64,000 bases of DNA from Gonocerus acuteangulatus (GCA_946811695.1 OX328128.1:80496329-80560328), one strand, 5' to 3'. Positions 43,979-56,489 are shown, counted from the stretch's first letter. Numbers and translations: made by a program. The notes: generated from the sequence alone by a model not told the origin.

Positions 43979-44322
43979 CGATCCGATCCGATAGCCACCG
44001 ACTGTCGGCAGAAAAAAGAACACTTGCATCTCTTGGGAGGTGACTACAGTGGTCAGTACTCGACCCGATCCGATAGCCACCGACTGTCGGCAGAAAACCG
44101 AACACACACATCTCTATGGAGGTGACTACAGCGGTCCTGATCAGATAGCCACCGGCTGTCTGCAGAAAAACGAACACACGCATCTCTATGGAGGTGACTA
44201 GAATGGTCCCGATCCGATAGCCACCGATTTTCGGCGGAAAAACTAACACACGCATCTCTATGGAGGTGACTAAAATGGTCCGGACTCGACCCGATCTGGT
44301 CCGATCCGATAGCTGTCGGAAT
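43979..44322 (+). repeat. GATCCGATAGCCACCG tandem family, about four units
   Basis: Units of about 72-90 bp hold GATAGCCACCGACTGTCGGC, an A-rich stretch, ACACGCATCTCTATGGAGG and GACTACAGYGGTC. GATAGCCACCG recurs near 43990, 44072, 44144 and 44217. Diverged single copies lie at 21340-21950. Confidence 0.85.
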
Positions 44323-44529
44323 GAATCCAACAGAAGGTGGGGGGGGGGGATGAATAAGGATAAGGATGGAAGTCCACGATAATAATACGTATGGAGGGTT
44401 ACCAGAAAGCCTACTGAAATATCATTATTCGACCACTTTTTAATACTATGTGGAGAATATTTATTTGCGTTTCATTTTAATACTATTGTTGTTCTAAAAT
44501 AATTTTCTTGTATGAAATAATTCTACACA

Positions 44530-44676
44530 TTTATTTTTACGGCGCATGGACTTCTGGTCCATTAGCGCCGACATCCCTGGTGCAGCGAGGAGTTTTCTCA
44601 ACGATCCGTGAGATGAGGAAATTCCTGCCACCGGGACTCGAACCCACCATCTCCTGATTGTGAATCCAAGGCGCTT
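44530..44676 (-). mobile_element. tRNA-derived SINE, 5' truncated
   Basis: Minus-strand copy: GGCGCTAATGGACCAGAAGT end, TTTCCTCATCTCACGG body, and the B-box-like GGGTTCGAGTCCCGG are present. The A-box portion is missing. No clear target duplication. Confidence 0.85.
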
Positions 44677-44864
44677 GCAATAATAACAATTATTATTATT
44701 GTTTTCCGATGCAGCCGCAGATTTTGTCTCACATCTTCTTCTTTCTTCGCTGTTTTCTTTCTACATGGGCATTCTTACTTGGAATTTACATTTCAAACAT
44801 GTTGTTTATTACATACTTTATTATTTTTTTTTTACATAATATAATAAGCTAATATTGTTTCTAG

Positions 44865-44967
44865 GCCAGCCATCTTGTGAAGAGATTGGAGAGAGAGTAG
44901 CAGAAGCCGATAAGAATATGGTGATTGTCTTCCCTCCAGCACTAGCCGGCAAGTGGGTCTCTGACAA
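44865..44967 (+). CDS. Candidate host-gene exon, unidentified
   Basis: A 103-bp segment is preceded by TATTGTTTCTAG (pyrimidine tract plus AG) and followed by GTAAGTAGG, a near-consensus donor. Only one frame is open; it reads QPSCEEIGERVAEADKN then MVIVFPPALAGKWVSD, with 2 nt of split codon at each end. Codon use is GC-richer than the surrounding AT-rich DNA. No stop, repeat or transposon motif is seen in it. I do not recognise the protein and no neighbouring exon was found with confidence, so the gene's strand and extent rest on these splice signals. It could also be a fossil exon. Confidence 0.5.
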
Positions 44968-45418
44968 GTAAGTAGGAGAAATATATCTCAATAAATAATA
45001 TATATTATAGGAATTCGTAACCAGGAAATTATAATATATTCCTATACACATATTGTACGAACACAAAATATTTTCTCACAGAATAAACGTTAAATTTCAA
45101 ACAGAATTCGTACGTAAGTAAGTGGGCTAAATTTATGTTAAAAGAGAGTTTGCTCGAATGTACACAAATTATGTTCACATGCACACATAATATGCTCACA
45201 ATGTCACAGAACATTTTCGCATTAACATCGAATATGTTCATTTGTTCTACATTATGCTCACAGAAATCCGTTGTTTAATACAAACATCCTATCTGTTCCT
45301 TTGTACGAGTACTTAAGAAACATTCAATAACTTGGTTTACATACCACCTCTTGGTTTATTTAAACATGATCACTTGCCTCTAGAAGTTCTGGACATTTAC
45401 TTAGAATTTGGTCCATTT

Positions 45419-45420
<2 letters not shown>
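44968..45420. other. Spacer, possibly intron
   Basis: If the exon is real, this would begin an intron. No other exon recognised. Confidence 0.3.

Positions 45421-45480
<60 letters not shown>
45421..45480. repeat. (CA)n(TA)n microsatellite
   Basis: About 10 CA units followed by about 20 TA units. Confidence 0.95.
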
Positions 45481-45483
<3 letters not shown>

Positions 45484-45559
45484 ATTAATAAAATTTGCAT
45501 TGTATTGCTGAATAATAAAAGCGTCCCCATGTAAAATGAGAACTTCTTGCAATAATAAA

Positions 45560-45919
45560 GCAGGAAAGAGATAGAGCGCGCCTAGTGGCAGGAGTCAGAA
45601 CCCCTTGCTTTGCTAACCTACGTTTTGGCGGGAGAATTCTGTTCAAACATAGTAAAAACTAAACCTCCCATTCCGATTGACCGATTTAGTTCTTTTTTAA
45701 ACCCCTTCTTTCTCATTAGATACCCACGACGTATACCGAGTTTTCTTACAAGACAACGAACATTATGGCCGGGATGGTCATATACTTACTTTGGGTCCAG
45801 GGTATTCCCTCCTCCTGGTGGACCGATTTTGGTGGTTAACGAACTCGTTTAATAGTTTGCAAGGAGAACGCTATATACCAATATCCGTGGCGAAAAAAAT
45901 AAAAACTCTCGTGTTAACA

Positions 45920-45920
<1 letters not shown>
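45560..45920 (+). repeat. Dispersed repeat ending in (TA)n
   Basis: GGTGGTTAACGAACTCG and the run into (TA)n recall the 10990-11160 repeat, which has GGTTAACGAACTTG. The relation is distant. Confidence 0.4.
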
Positions 45921-45998
<78 letters not shown>

Positions 45999-46001
45999 TA
46001 T

Positions 46002-47757
46002 AGGGTGTCCTATAAATGTCTAGTCATTTTGTGGGAGGTGATAGAGGACCCTTGGAGGAACAAAAAATGTTATGTGATGATTTTCCGAATTCTCACACAT
46101 AAGGGAGGAAACGTCGTTTTATTGTTTTATCGAGACAAACGTGGTTTTTAGAAGAATAATCGTTGTAGCTCGTCCCAGGTAGTACTACTAGAAAGAAAGT
46201 AAAACCAATCGAAAGCTGAGTAAATATACTATAAGACTAGTTAAGAGTAAACATAAAAATGAATGAATTTAAGTATCTCTATCTTACCAAAAGAAAGCTT
46301 TTCTAAATACCCTGACTTTTTCTTGATATTTCATACCAGCGTTAATCTTCAATGGGCAGGATCTGAGATTTCCGGGTTTCAGAAAAACTTCCTCATTTAA
46401 CCAGCTTTCCATTCATGTATCACAACCCTGTGTTACTGAAGTATGTGAACGATTTAAGAACAAAAATTTTAATAAAAACATGGATCTGTGAAAAGAAAAA
46501 TTTTTTTTTCTTCAGTTTATCCAAAAAGCTTAAGAGAAATATTTATTTTTGTAAATATTTACTTAATTATTATGAAAATATTTACTTAATACAATAAAAA
46601 AATTACTTCCATTTCCAAAATAAACATTATACTTTCCAAAATAAAAAAAAATCCTAAAACAGTAAATAAATAAAATACACATTTATTTTGAATTTATGAA
46701 TTGCAGTAACTAGTACTGGGTCTAGGAGGTGGCCATTAATGAACCCCAACCACACATTAACCTGAAAAATTATTATTTTTACCTAGATAACGCATTTGAA
46801 CACATTTTTACAGGACTTATTTATTAGAAACACATTATTTATTAGGGATGGGATATTTTATTACCGCATCAAACACACACGGGCTCACGAGAATCCCAGT
46901 GCGGGTCACAAGCGTGGCCATCAGTATCAATTGAAGGTAAAGCATTGGGGTTTTAATTATAAATACCTGTAAAAATGTGTTCAAATGCGTTATCTAGGTA
47001 CAAATAATTATTTTTCCTAGTGTGTGGTTGGGGTTCATTAATGGCCACCTCCCGGGCCCTGTATTAGTTACTGTAATTAATAAATTCAAAATAAATGTGT
47101 ATTTTATTTATTAAATGTTTTAGATTTTTTTAAATTTGCATGGAACTAATTTTTTTTATTGTTTTAAGTAAATATTTAAGTAAATATTTTTAAAAATAAA
47201 TATTTCTTTTCTATTTTTCTTTTCTATTTTCTTTCGAATAAACTGAGGAAGAAAATTTAATTTTCTTTTCACAGATCCATGTTTTTATTAAAAATTTTGT
47301 TCCTAAATCGTTCACATACTTCAGTAACACAGGAGTGTGATACATGAATGGAAAGGTGGTTAAATGAGAAAGTTTTTCTGAAACCCGGAAATCTTAGATC
47401 CTGCCCATTGAGGAGTAACGCTGGAAAGAAATATCAAGAAAATGTCAGGAAATTTAGATTAGCTTTCTTTTGGTAAGATATACATACTTACATTCAGTCA
47501 TTTTTACGTTAACTATCAATTAGTCTTATAGTAAATGTACTCAGCTTTCGATTGGTTTCACTTTCTTTCTAGTAGTACTACCTGGGACGGAGCTACAACG
47601 ATTATTCTTCTAAAAACCACGTTTGTCTCGAAAAAACAATAAAACGACGTTTTCTCCCTTATGTGTGAGAATTCTGAAAATCGTCATAGAACATTTTTTG
47701 TTCCCTCAAGGGTCCTCTATCATCTCCCACAATATGACTAGACATTTACGGGACACC

Positions 47758-47760
<3 letters not shown>
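46002..47760. mobile_element. 1.76-kb foldback element of mariner type
   Basis: The ends are AGGGTGTCC and GGGACACCCTG. Inverted arms of about 800 bp (46002-46805 and 46965-47760) match with scattered mismatches, leaving a loop of about 160 bp. (TA)n tracts abut both ends (45921-46001, 47761-47814), as expected for insertion at TA within a TA microsatellite. No transposase frame is present. Confidence 0.9.
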
Positions 47761-47817
<57 letters not shown>

Positions 47818-48210
47818 TAGCTGTTACCCGGCGTGTCATATTACACCTACTTTCTGCATCTAGAAATGTAAAAATAAATTAGAAACAAAATAAGTAATAT
47901 TAAAATCTAATAACGCAAATCTGTAACTATCTGGGTTCATGGTTTCGAACCCGTGACCTCCGAACTGAGAGTCCTAGACGATTTTAACCTAGCCTGTGTC
48001 TGTCCCCGAATCAAGACCTACATATGAGCCAAGTTTGATTAAAATCGGCGGAACTGTGTGGATTTGTAGATTAAACAAACATACAGACAGACAGCTGGTA
48101 GACGTTTTTGACCTAGGCTACAAGTCTTTCCGGATCGTGATCTACCAGTGTTCGAAGTTTTGTCAAAATCGGTCAAACCGTGTGCATTTGTTAATGGGGT
48201 CCATTTTCGG
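47818..48210 (+). repeat. Dispersed repeat, TAGCTGTTA family
   Basis: It begins TAGCTGTTACCCGGCGTGTC and matches 9357-9740. A B-box-like sequence in reverse (GGTTTCGAACCCGTGACC) suggests a tRNA-related part on the minus strand. Confidence 0.8.
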
Positions 48211-49021
48211 TGTCTGCTAGGTAGGATCAATAACGATTTGAAGATATTTTCCAAAAAAAATCCGTCATAAGTGCAACCTCAATAACTACTTTCCTTCGGA
48301 GAAAAGTGTTAAAAGGAGTTAATTTTTTGAAATAAACTATTGCCAATAGTTGTTCCCTGAACCGTGTAATTGTAGGAATATTGAAGAAATCTGGTAGAGC
48401 TGGGAAGAAAAAGGAGGGCAGGGGATTTAGTCAAGGTGAAAAGAAAAGGCGAAGGAGGATTTCGGATTTTTGAGGGCAAATTTAGGAAATGAGACAACTT
48501 CCTCGTAACCGGATTATGTCAAGAGGAACTAATAACTCCTGACGTCTAAAGCTTAACCTACTTTATATAATAACATTCAGATTTAATTATATCTGCCGAG
48601 ATTCCAACAAGTCTATTTACCTTGTCGAGGAGGCAATTATCAAGGGGGAAGGGGGATGTCACTTTCATGGTTATAGAATGATAATAATGCTGGAGGGTCT
48701 CCTAGCACCTTGGCTGCGGATGATGCTGCATGTGCGTCATCAGAAACCCACTTGCTGTGGCGGCATGATGCCGCATGTGCGTCATGGCATCTGCCTGGCA
48801 AGCTGGGAGATAAATTTAAAACGTTTTAGGGATCACCTACAAACCTCCAGGCTGGTTTATTCGTTCTTCCGTCGTCTCAGGGAGTGTTTTAAGTGCCTTA
48901 TTCTGGAATTGTTTTGGATTCAGACTTTTCTGTGAATTTTTATATAAGTTTCTTCACTACATGTGCGTGATGGTAATTTTTTGTTTACATTACCAAAACA
49001 AATGAAATCATAAAATGAAAT
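48211..49021. other. Spacer
   Basis: No gene is seen. A short duplicated block (CATGTGCGTCAT) lies at about 48729 and 48774. Confidence 0.35.
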
Positions 49022-49380
49022 AAAATAGAGCCTTCTGCTCAAATTCAGGAACATAAATATGATTTAGCTCCACCCGACAAACCTATGTAATGTACTGTAT
49101 AACATATAGTCTTCTTTTTCGTACATGGCCACCGCGCATGCCCGAACACCAGCGGACAACTTCTTGTGACACTTTTTTGTAACGCTAGGTCCATCCGATA
49201 AACCTATGATATGTACTCTAAAACATACAGTCATATTTTTCGTGCCTATGCGCATGCGGGAACGCCACTGCGCATACGCGAACCACACTGCGCATGCGCA
49301 AACGCTACTCCGCATGCGCGAACGCCAGAACACACTTTTTTCCCTGTTTAGTCACCGCTAAAGCATATTTATGCTAAAAC
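49022..49380 (+). repeat. MITE-like repeat with GCATGC palindromes, copy 2
   Basis: Same family as 42030-42290. It contains an internal duplication and four roughly 20-bp blocks around ACTGCGCATGCGCAAACG (49240-49330). TGCGCATGCGCA, a perfect NRF-1-type palindrome, occurs near 49291. Confidence 0.8.
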
Positions 49381-49978
49381 CCCCCACTTTTTGGGCGTTT
49401 AGGGGTTTCCACTCCTGCAGTCAAAGTGCTAGTGGGGTTGCTAGAGTCTTGGAGACACGGGTTCGAGTCCCTCGACGTTTTTACGAAAAACGTCAAGGTT
49501 GCTTACGGTGACAACCTGTAAATGGCGCGGTGCTCATATTCAACAAAATACTGGGTAAGTATTTCTGAGGAGTTTTCATCTTCTGTTATCAGTAACATTT
49601 ATCAGTTTGCAACTTGGTTGGTTCATAGCATTATCACTTTGCCTTGATTACGGAAGAAAGCACATTTGTAGCTAACCAGACTTTTTTATGAACATAAAAT
49701 TACTGAACAGTTATTGTGGGTCGAAATGACACTTGTGGAACAATCTAAGTGCATTCGGCTTAGAGAACATTTAATTTTGATTTCATAAACGTAATGAAAC
49801 GTTAAAACATAATTTGCACATGCACAGAATATTGTGGGTTTTCTGTAAAAAACAAAAACAAAACAGGGTTTATTCCTAATAACATTTGAAACGGCATATC
49901 CTGGAAAAAACCAACAGAAAACAGTGGTGTGCAGCATTTAACTACATTTTTATTATTTTAATATGTTTGCGATACACC

Positions 49979-49983
<5 letters not shown>
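49381..49983. other. Spacer with a tRNA-like B-box
   Basis: ACGGGTTCGAGTCCCTCG at about 49458 resembles a tRNA T-arm, but I found no full tRNA. Nothing else recognised. Confidence 0.35.

Positions 49984-50068
<85 letters not shown>
49984..50068. repeat. (TA)n(TG)n microsatellite
   Basis: TA units to 50038 then TG units to 50068. Confidence 0.95.
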
Positions 50069-50070
<2 letters not shown>

Positions 50071-50135
50071 ACAAATGTGCAGGTAAACATTTACTTTCTT
50101 TAAATAAAAGTACAAATTCATTTAGTTTTAGATAG

Positions 50136-50310
50136 AACGGCTTCTATCTCCAGCGGTAGTTCATCTATCCTACTTTTTTCTGCGATATTTCACTGGATTC
50201 CTCTCCGCCTTCATCAGGCTATTTGTTTTCATCTTCGGTGGCTACCACCGGAATGAATTGTTCCTTGATCTAAGGACTACCGCTGGTGAAAGAAGCCGTT
50301 CCATTTAACA
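50136..50310. mobile_element. Short foldback element, 175 bp
   Basis: AACGGCTTCTATCTCCAGCG at the left and the inverted CGCTGGTGAAAGAAGCCGTT at the right, continuing to GTAGT/ACTAC, give about 25-bp ends. The middle carries CCTGATGAAGGCGGAG on the minus strand, a hammerhead-like box. Confidence 0.7.
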
Positions 50311-50608
50311 ATGTAATTCCCAGTATGGGTACTTACGTATTAGATTCAACGCAGGTTAAAAATGTGGGTCTCGTTCAGAGATGAGCAATTCTATTGGCCA
50401 CTGTGTTTATAGCTTGTCCCCTTTCTATTGAGAAAGCAATTCATTTGTACATTGGTGTTTTTTACCGGATTGGTGTTTCTTGGATTGTTGTTACCCAAAT
50501 TCCTAGTTTGTTTTTTATTTTGCCGAAACAAAGGAAACACGGTTAAATTGCTTATCGGTCCGTTATCGACCGAAAAACTATACATGATCTATATTATGGA
50601 CGAGTTGG

Positions 50609-50722
50609 ATCGACTAGAGTTTCGATATAACCTTGAGCGAGCGGAAAACCTAGCAATTGTGCCAGTAACATAAGTGCTACGCGCTTTTGCTCGCTCTAGG
50701 TTATATTGAAACTCTAGTCTAC
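50609..50722. repeat. Imperfect palindrome
   Basis: GACTAGAGTTTCGATATAAC and the inverted GTTATATTGAAACTCTAGTC, extended by GAGCGAGC/GCTCGCTC, form a stem of about 33 bp with a 45-nt loop. Confidence 0.85.
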
Positions 50723-51094
50723 CCAAATCGTTGACAATCCCGTCGCCACATTGGCAAGAACTGAATTGACTCCTTGATCCAGATCTCTGACCCGGTGATT
50801 ATCTAGGTCTCTGAGAGCCGGTTCATTAACCTACGTTGGTTAGCTTAAACACATCCCGATTTGGTGTTTGATAATCTGCTTAGTTTCCGCACCTTTTGCT
50901 CGATAAAATTACTAGTCTCATATAAAGTAGTTAAGAGGGGATTTCGAGATTACTATAAAATCCACGGACTGGAGTCTGGAAGATGAACTGCCCCGAGCTA
51001 GGCTATTCAGCGCCCTAGTACCTAGCAATCACCTCTTATGGATGTTTACAGCCCTGTAAAGACGGTAGTAAAAAGAAAGCTGTGGAAGTGATGA

Positions 51095-51139
51095 ATGTTT
51101 CAGTATCCAATTCTATCTCCGTGAGATAGCCTTCTTCAG
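51095..51139 (-). other. Hammerhead-like motif with inner stem
   Basis: Minus strand: CCTGAAGAAGG, a 7-bp inner hairpin CTATCTC/GAGATAG, then ACTGAAACATTC. It has the CUGANGA ... GAAAC order with a decayed junction. Confidence 0.35.
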
Positions 51140-51484
51140 GGTGTTACAAGAACATTACACAAGCACTGCATTTAGGCTACAAGTACATCTTAGGAGGTTT
51201 GGTTTTTTTTAAAGTGTTGATTATAATGACCTGTGTTTCTGACCGTTTAATTCAAAATATTCATTCGTATATTTAAAATAATTGTGTTATATGCTTATAG
51301 ATTTTAGCATTACTAAAGGTTCAAGATTTATGATGATATGTTAACAAGGTAATTGTTCAATGATTTTCAATAGAGGTCATCGATATAGATGCATGACAAT
51401 TTTTGTAACCTAAATTCATAAATATTGAATAATCACATACGGTTTTGTTTTGATTCAAATCCAAATTTGATATAAGAAGATTGG

Positions 51485-52290
51485 CTATAATTGTGGAAGA
51501 GGTCTTTGTTATTGCCTCGAATCTTATCTAGCGATATGAATATTAGCTAATATTGTGCAAGACGGCCTTTGATGTTGGTTCTAAACTAATCTTGCTATCT
51601 TGTCTAGTATTGAATTTCTTTGCTGTTGGTTTGAATAAAATCTTGCAATATAGATATTGGCTGGTATTGTGCAATAGTTCCTTTGCTGTTGGATTGAATA
51701 CAAACTTGCTGTATGTACATTATCCAGTATTGTGCTCGAATTTATTTGCTGGTTTGCAGCCAATGATTTGATAAGAATGTTGGCTTGTATTATTGTGCAA
51801 GACTACCATTTTTGTTGTCTTGGATCCAATCTTGCGATCTGAAGATAGCGTCGTATTGTGAAAGACTGGCTTTGTTGTTGACTCCTGCAATAAGATGTTT
51901 ATCTATTATTATGCAAGTATTCCTTTGTTTTATACTCAAATCCTATCTTCCTATACTATGATTGGCAAGACTGTCATTACTGTTTGCTCAAATCCTATCT
52001 TGCCTCACGATTTGTAGCTAGTATTGTGCAAGATTTCCTTGTCGATGGTTTGAATTCGATCTTGCGATACCAAGATTGTCTAGTAATGTACAATATCTTC
52101 TGTGTCGTTGCCTCGAATCTAACCTTACGATATTATGATTGGCTAATATTGCGCAAGACTGTCATTATTGTTTGCTTGAATCCGATCTCGCGATACGACG
52201 TTTTGCTAGTATTGTGCAAGACTGCCTTTGTTGTTGACTCGGATCCAATATTGTCAGACGAAAATTGGCCAATATTGTGCAGGAATTCAT
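51485..52290 (+). repeat. Degenerate ~60-bp tandem repeat, about 13 copies
   Basis: The motif TAGTATTGTGCAAGACTGCC followed by TTTGTTGTTG recurs at roughly 60-bp spacing (for example near 51555, 51663, 51788, 52022, 52144, 52208, 52270). Copies are far more diverged than in the other arrays here, so it is old. Confidence 0.8.
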
Positions 52291-52561
52291 TTACACGGCC
52301 ACATCTAATCCATACAGAGGTAGTTACATATTCCGTTTTTGAATGATTCATTATCCTTGCAATTCACGCCATCCATAAAGCCACCATTACTCATTCACAT
52401 CTATTCCAGTTTCTTCCATTCACTGTATGCATGGTAATGTATGAATCCAGCTCCTGAGTCAATAAGCAGGTTCAATTGATTAATTGTTGTTTTCAATTAA
52501 TGGTTGGACTACATTTATATCGTAAAGCAATATTATTTATTTGGTTTCCCCAATGAATCGC

Positions 52562-52563
<2 letters not shown>

Positions 52564-52604
<41 letters not shown>
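52564..52604. repeat. (TA)n microsatellite
   Basis: About 20 TA units. Confidence 0.95.
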
Positions 52605-52606
<2 letters not shown>

Positions 52607-52611
52607 GAATA

Positions 52612-52812
52612 CTTTTTAAATTTTTTTTTATTTTTATACGGCACATCAACATCTAGGCCATTAGCGCCTAGATGTTGCACATCCAGGGTGCAGTGAGCAA
52701 TATTCCCAACGAGCCGTGGGATGAGAAAATTCCTGCCGCCGGATTGGAAGCGACTCCACCATCTCCCGCTTGTGAGTCCAAGGCGCTATCCACTAGACCA
52801 CGAGAGACCCCA
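52612..52812 (-). mobile_element. tRNA-derived SINE, full length, 11-bp target duplication
   Basis: Minus-strand copy from GGGGTCTCTCGTGGTCTAG to GATGTGCCGTATAAAAATAA. ATAATTGAATA flanks it at 52601-52611 and 52813-52823. Confidence 0.93.
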
Positions 52813-52914
52813 ATAATTGAATAATGACGCCAAATGGTTCTTGTTGTAGGTTGTTTGGTCAGATATTCTCAAAGATATCGTTATATCTTATACTGATTTC
52901 ATTTAAGCTCCTCT

Positions 52915-52916
<2 letters not shown>

Positions 52917-52972
<56 letters not shown>

Positions 52973-53130
52973 GCGCATCGAAATCTGGACCATTAGCACC
53001 AATATCCAAGGTACAGCCAGCAATTTCTCAACGAGCCGTTAGATGAGAAAATTCCTGCCGGTGGGAATCGACCCCACCATCTCCCGCATGAGGATCCAAG
53101 GCGTTAACCACTAGACCAGGGGGAGACCCC
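52917..53130 (-). mobile_element. tRNA-derived SINE, full length, long poly-A
   Basis: Minus-strand copy from GGGGTCTCCCCCTGGTCTAG to GATGCGCCA, with a tail of about 54 A. The long pure tail suggests a recent insertion. Target duplication not evident. Confidence 0.92.
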
Positions 53131-54787
53131 AAACGATACTAATATTGGTAGAAAAGTAAGATTATAAGGGATAAGTTGGGAATTAGGAGAAATGTCCTAG
53201 AGGAGACAGCCTGTATATAAAAAACGTTTAGAAATTACAAATACCACTAATATGATTATTCAATTGTATGTTCATTACTTATAATTTAATATTTTCCGAA
53301 TAGTTAAAAAAAAACAAAAAACAAAGGAAATATCTTTGATTAACAGGAAAATTCTTCTCAGGTTTCAGAGATAGAAATTTTCTAAGCAATAAATTTGATT
53401 TTAACAATTTCTCCTTTCCATACACGGAAGTTCTCCCCACTCTAATCCTTTGCAAATCAATATGCAACCAACTCGAGTATAATCCTATAAACAAAGATTT
53501 ATAAACTGTCGTTCGCGGTATCTATCTCTTTAGGATTCCAGGTAATTCTCGAATATGTTACAATTAATCCCTAAAATTTTGAATATAATGAACTTCCCCG
53601 GAATCCGATAAACTCGACGAATCCAGGAGTTAGGGTTGAGTTTGTATCTGCTTTTATAACTCGTTGTCGAGGGAATATCTGTAGAACTCTTGGAGTAGAA
53701 AGAGCAACAGGTTTCCTGTGGGGATGTTAACGTCAACAATGAGCGATGGTGGAACTTGACAGAACAATGGGGCTTCCTGGATTTGACAGCATGTATGAGT
53801 AGCTTTTCCAGGATTCGCTGGACTGAGAACACTTCAGGCTCGACATTTGGGAGGTTGGAGAATTGGCTTCAAATGGACTTTTCTTATTAGTGAAAGTCTA
53901 TTTTTAATGTTGTGGCTTTTCTAATAGTGAAATCTTTATGTTGGAGCAATTCTACCAGGACTAAAGTAGAAACATTGCGTTGAAAGGCCTACAAAAGAAC
54001 TGAAATATTTTGTAAATTTATGATAACCCCAACAGTTGAATTTCTGTTGTGCCAAAGTCCTGGAATGCTTTTGAAATTTCCTTTACATGAGGCAAGTTTT
54101 CTTATAACAACAGAGGAAGTATTATGAATAAAATTAGGAGGGAGGGAGTATACATTAAATGGTACTCGTAAAACACAAATAAGGCCCGTAAGAGGCACTG
54201 GAACTATCCAAAGGGTGTGGCTACCGACAGAAACCCCCAATCAATTGGCATAAACTGTATTTTTATGAACTCTAGTAGATGCAGGAGTGACTGGACCTTA
54301 CAAAACTAACCTCTAGATATCGCAAAAAGCTGCCTGAGCAGTGGGTTTCAGTCCTGAAGCGAAGAAATGGCCTAGTCGCGAAAGTGACTATTAAGCCACG
54401 GGGTATGTCAGCCAGTTGTAACGAAAGAGGTTATTAGTAGGACGACTTAAAACAATCAGGGCTGTATGCACTCTTGGTGTTCTTCACAAGGTATTATGAG
54501 CTTTAAACTTGGCCCAATACTATGATATGAAAAATTTTTGGGAGGGGATATCCATATACCATATTTTGAGTTGGCACCAGTTGAAATTTGTCTTCAGGAG
54601 GATGACGCGTGGACTTATTAGTTTAAGTTAATTGTTAGTTTGTCGGGGATTTTTGTTAGTTTACGAAAAGCCCTGTGGAAAGGCCCCAACTCAAATTTTC
54701 TGTATTATTGTTTTTTTCCTTTAGTTCTAGGGTCTCCATTTGTTATCCCTCATGATGGGTTTCGGAACGATTGATGGGTTTACAAAG
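53131..54787. other. Spacer
   Basis: Several frames of 60-100 codons exist on the minus strand (for example 53530-53832) but none has recognisable motifs. No gene is called. Confidence 0.4.
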
Positions 54788-54800
54788 AACAACGGACACC

Positions 54801-55004
54801 GGGGTCTCCCGTGGTCTAGTGGCTAGCGCGCTAGATTCATAAGCGGGAGATGGTGGGTTCGATCCCCACCGGCGCCAGAAATTTTCTCATCTCAGGGCTC
54901 GCTGAGAAAATTCCTGGCTGCACCCTGGACGTCGGCGCTAATGGCCAAGATTTATGTCGATGCGCCGTAAAAAAAAACAAAAAAAAAAAAAAACAAAAAA
55001 AACA
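54801..55004 (+). mobile_element. tRNA-derived SINE, full length, 13-bp target duplication
   Basis: It runs GGGGTCTCCCGTGGTCTAGT to GATGCGCCGT plus an interrupted A-tail. AACAACGGACACC flanks at 54788-54800 and 55005-55017. This is the clearest copy of A-box (TGGTCTAGTGGCTAGCG) and B-box (GGTTCGATCCC). Confidence 0.95.
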
Positions 55005-55017
55005 AACAACGGACACC

Positions 55018-55654
55018 CCCCTGATATACACTTTAGAATTTTTAGTTTTTTTTCCTTTAATAAAAGCATAATGTCTATCATCCTACAAAATTTCAAATAT
55101 TTCTATCAAACATTTTCCATCGCCTATATCTCAGAAACATTTCAATGCACTTTCCAATTTTATTAACACATATTAGTATAATACTTGAGTAAAATTAATC
55201 AGTTTATCTTTACCTAGTTACAAGTTATGAAAGGGTAAAAATGTATGTAATAAAAAAACAGCGTGTTTAGGCCAAAACATGGCCTGATGCACTATTTTGC
55301 GAGTTGATTTAAATGTAGAAACAAGCCTCTACCCATATTATAATTTTTTTCTGACCTTGTAGCCTTGTTGAAGACTTGAAATCAAGTGAAGACGACTTTG
55401 TGAAAAAAATATCATTTTTTTTTTAAATTTACCTATGCAGTCATCGACCTCCTCTTAGGAATATGATTAAAAGCCTAGCGAGAGTTGAAAAGGTTGACAG
55501 ATCTGTGAAGGAGCTGTCAAACACAGCTGATGAGAGATGTCAATGGCCATCTTCTGGTCCTCAACCTGAACCTTACTCTCTCTCTCGGCCCAATCTCCAT
55601 AGTCATCTATATATATTGGGTCTCATTCAGCAATTTTTAATCAATGCATTTAGT
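55018..55654. other. Spacer
   Basis: No gene recognised. Confidence 0.35.
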
Positions 55655-56422
55655 CCGAGAGCCAGCGACGCACTTTTCATGAAGTGTTTTATGCATCCTC
55701 AAATTTTGCTATAATATACCTCTTAGGTTGATAAGAAGGTATTTATGTGTTTCCTGGACATACCTTGGTGCACCAGGTACTGCGCATAGGGGAAAGGTGC
55801 AAAAAAATATTTCCCAAAAATAGAGTTTTAATCAGAAGCCAACTATCTTTAATGTAAAATTAAGACAATTTTACAATGAATAATAAATATGGCTGACACT
55901 TTTAAGGGGTATAACACGTAAAAAAAAAAAAAAAATAATTGTTTTTATTCTAATATAAAATGAGAGTTTTATTTTCGCTGCCATTAAAACCGGAACAGCT
56001 GTACAAGCTCATGTGAGCAAGAACCAATGAGAGCACAGAAAACAACCAACACTGCGCAGTCGTGTCATACACTCTTACGGTTACGCGCAGTGTATTCCAG
56101 TCTATCATAAGCAACATTTATTTTCATGTTTTCTGATAATTAAACCCCACAAAAGTGTCCGCCCTTTTGCAATTATTTTCAAATATGTTTACTGAAGACG
56201 CTGTTTAAATCGCAGCGTGAATAAAGCACTTCATTTAATATTAAAAATAAAAACAAGGAGGGGTCTCCCGTGGTCTAATGGCTAGCGCCTTGGATTCATA
56301 AGCGGGAGATGGTGGGTTCGATTCCCAACCTCCGGCAGGAATTTTATCATCCCACGGCTCGCTGGTAAAATTCCTCGCTACACCCTGGATGTCGGCGCTA
56401 ATGACCTAGATGTAGATGCGCC

Positions 56423-56489
<67 letters not shown>

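Noticed and set aside
49440..49480. Possible tRNA gene from a good B-box
   Set aside because: No matching acceptor stem or anticodon arm could be placed; likely a SINE or tRNA fragment.
53530..53832. 100-codon minus-strand ORF
   Set aside because: No start context, domain, repeats or splice support; composition is like the surrounding spacer.
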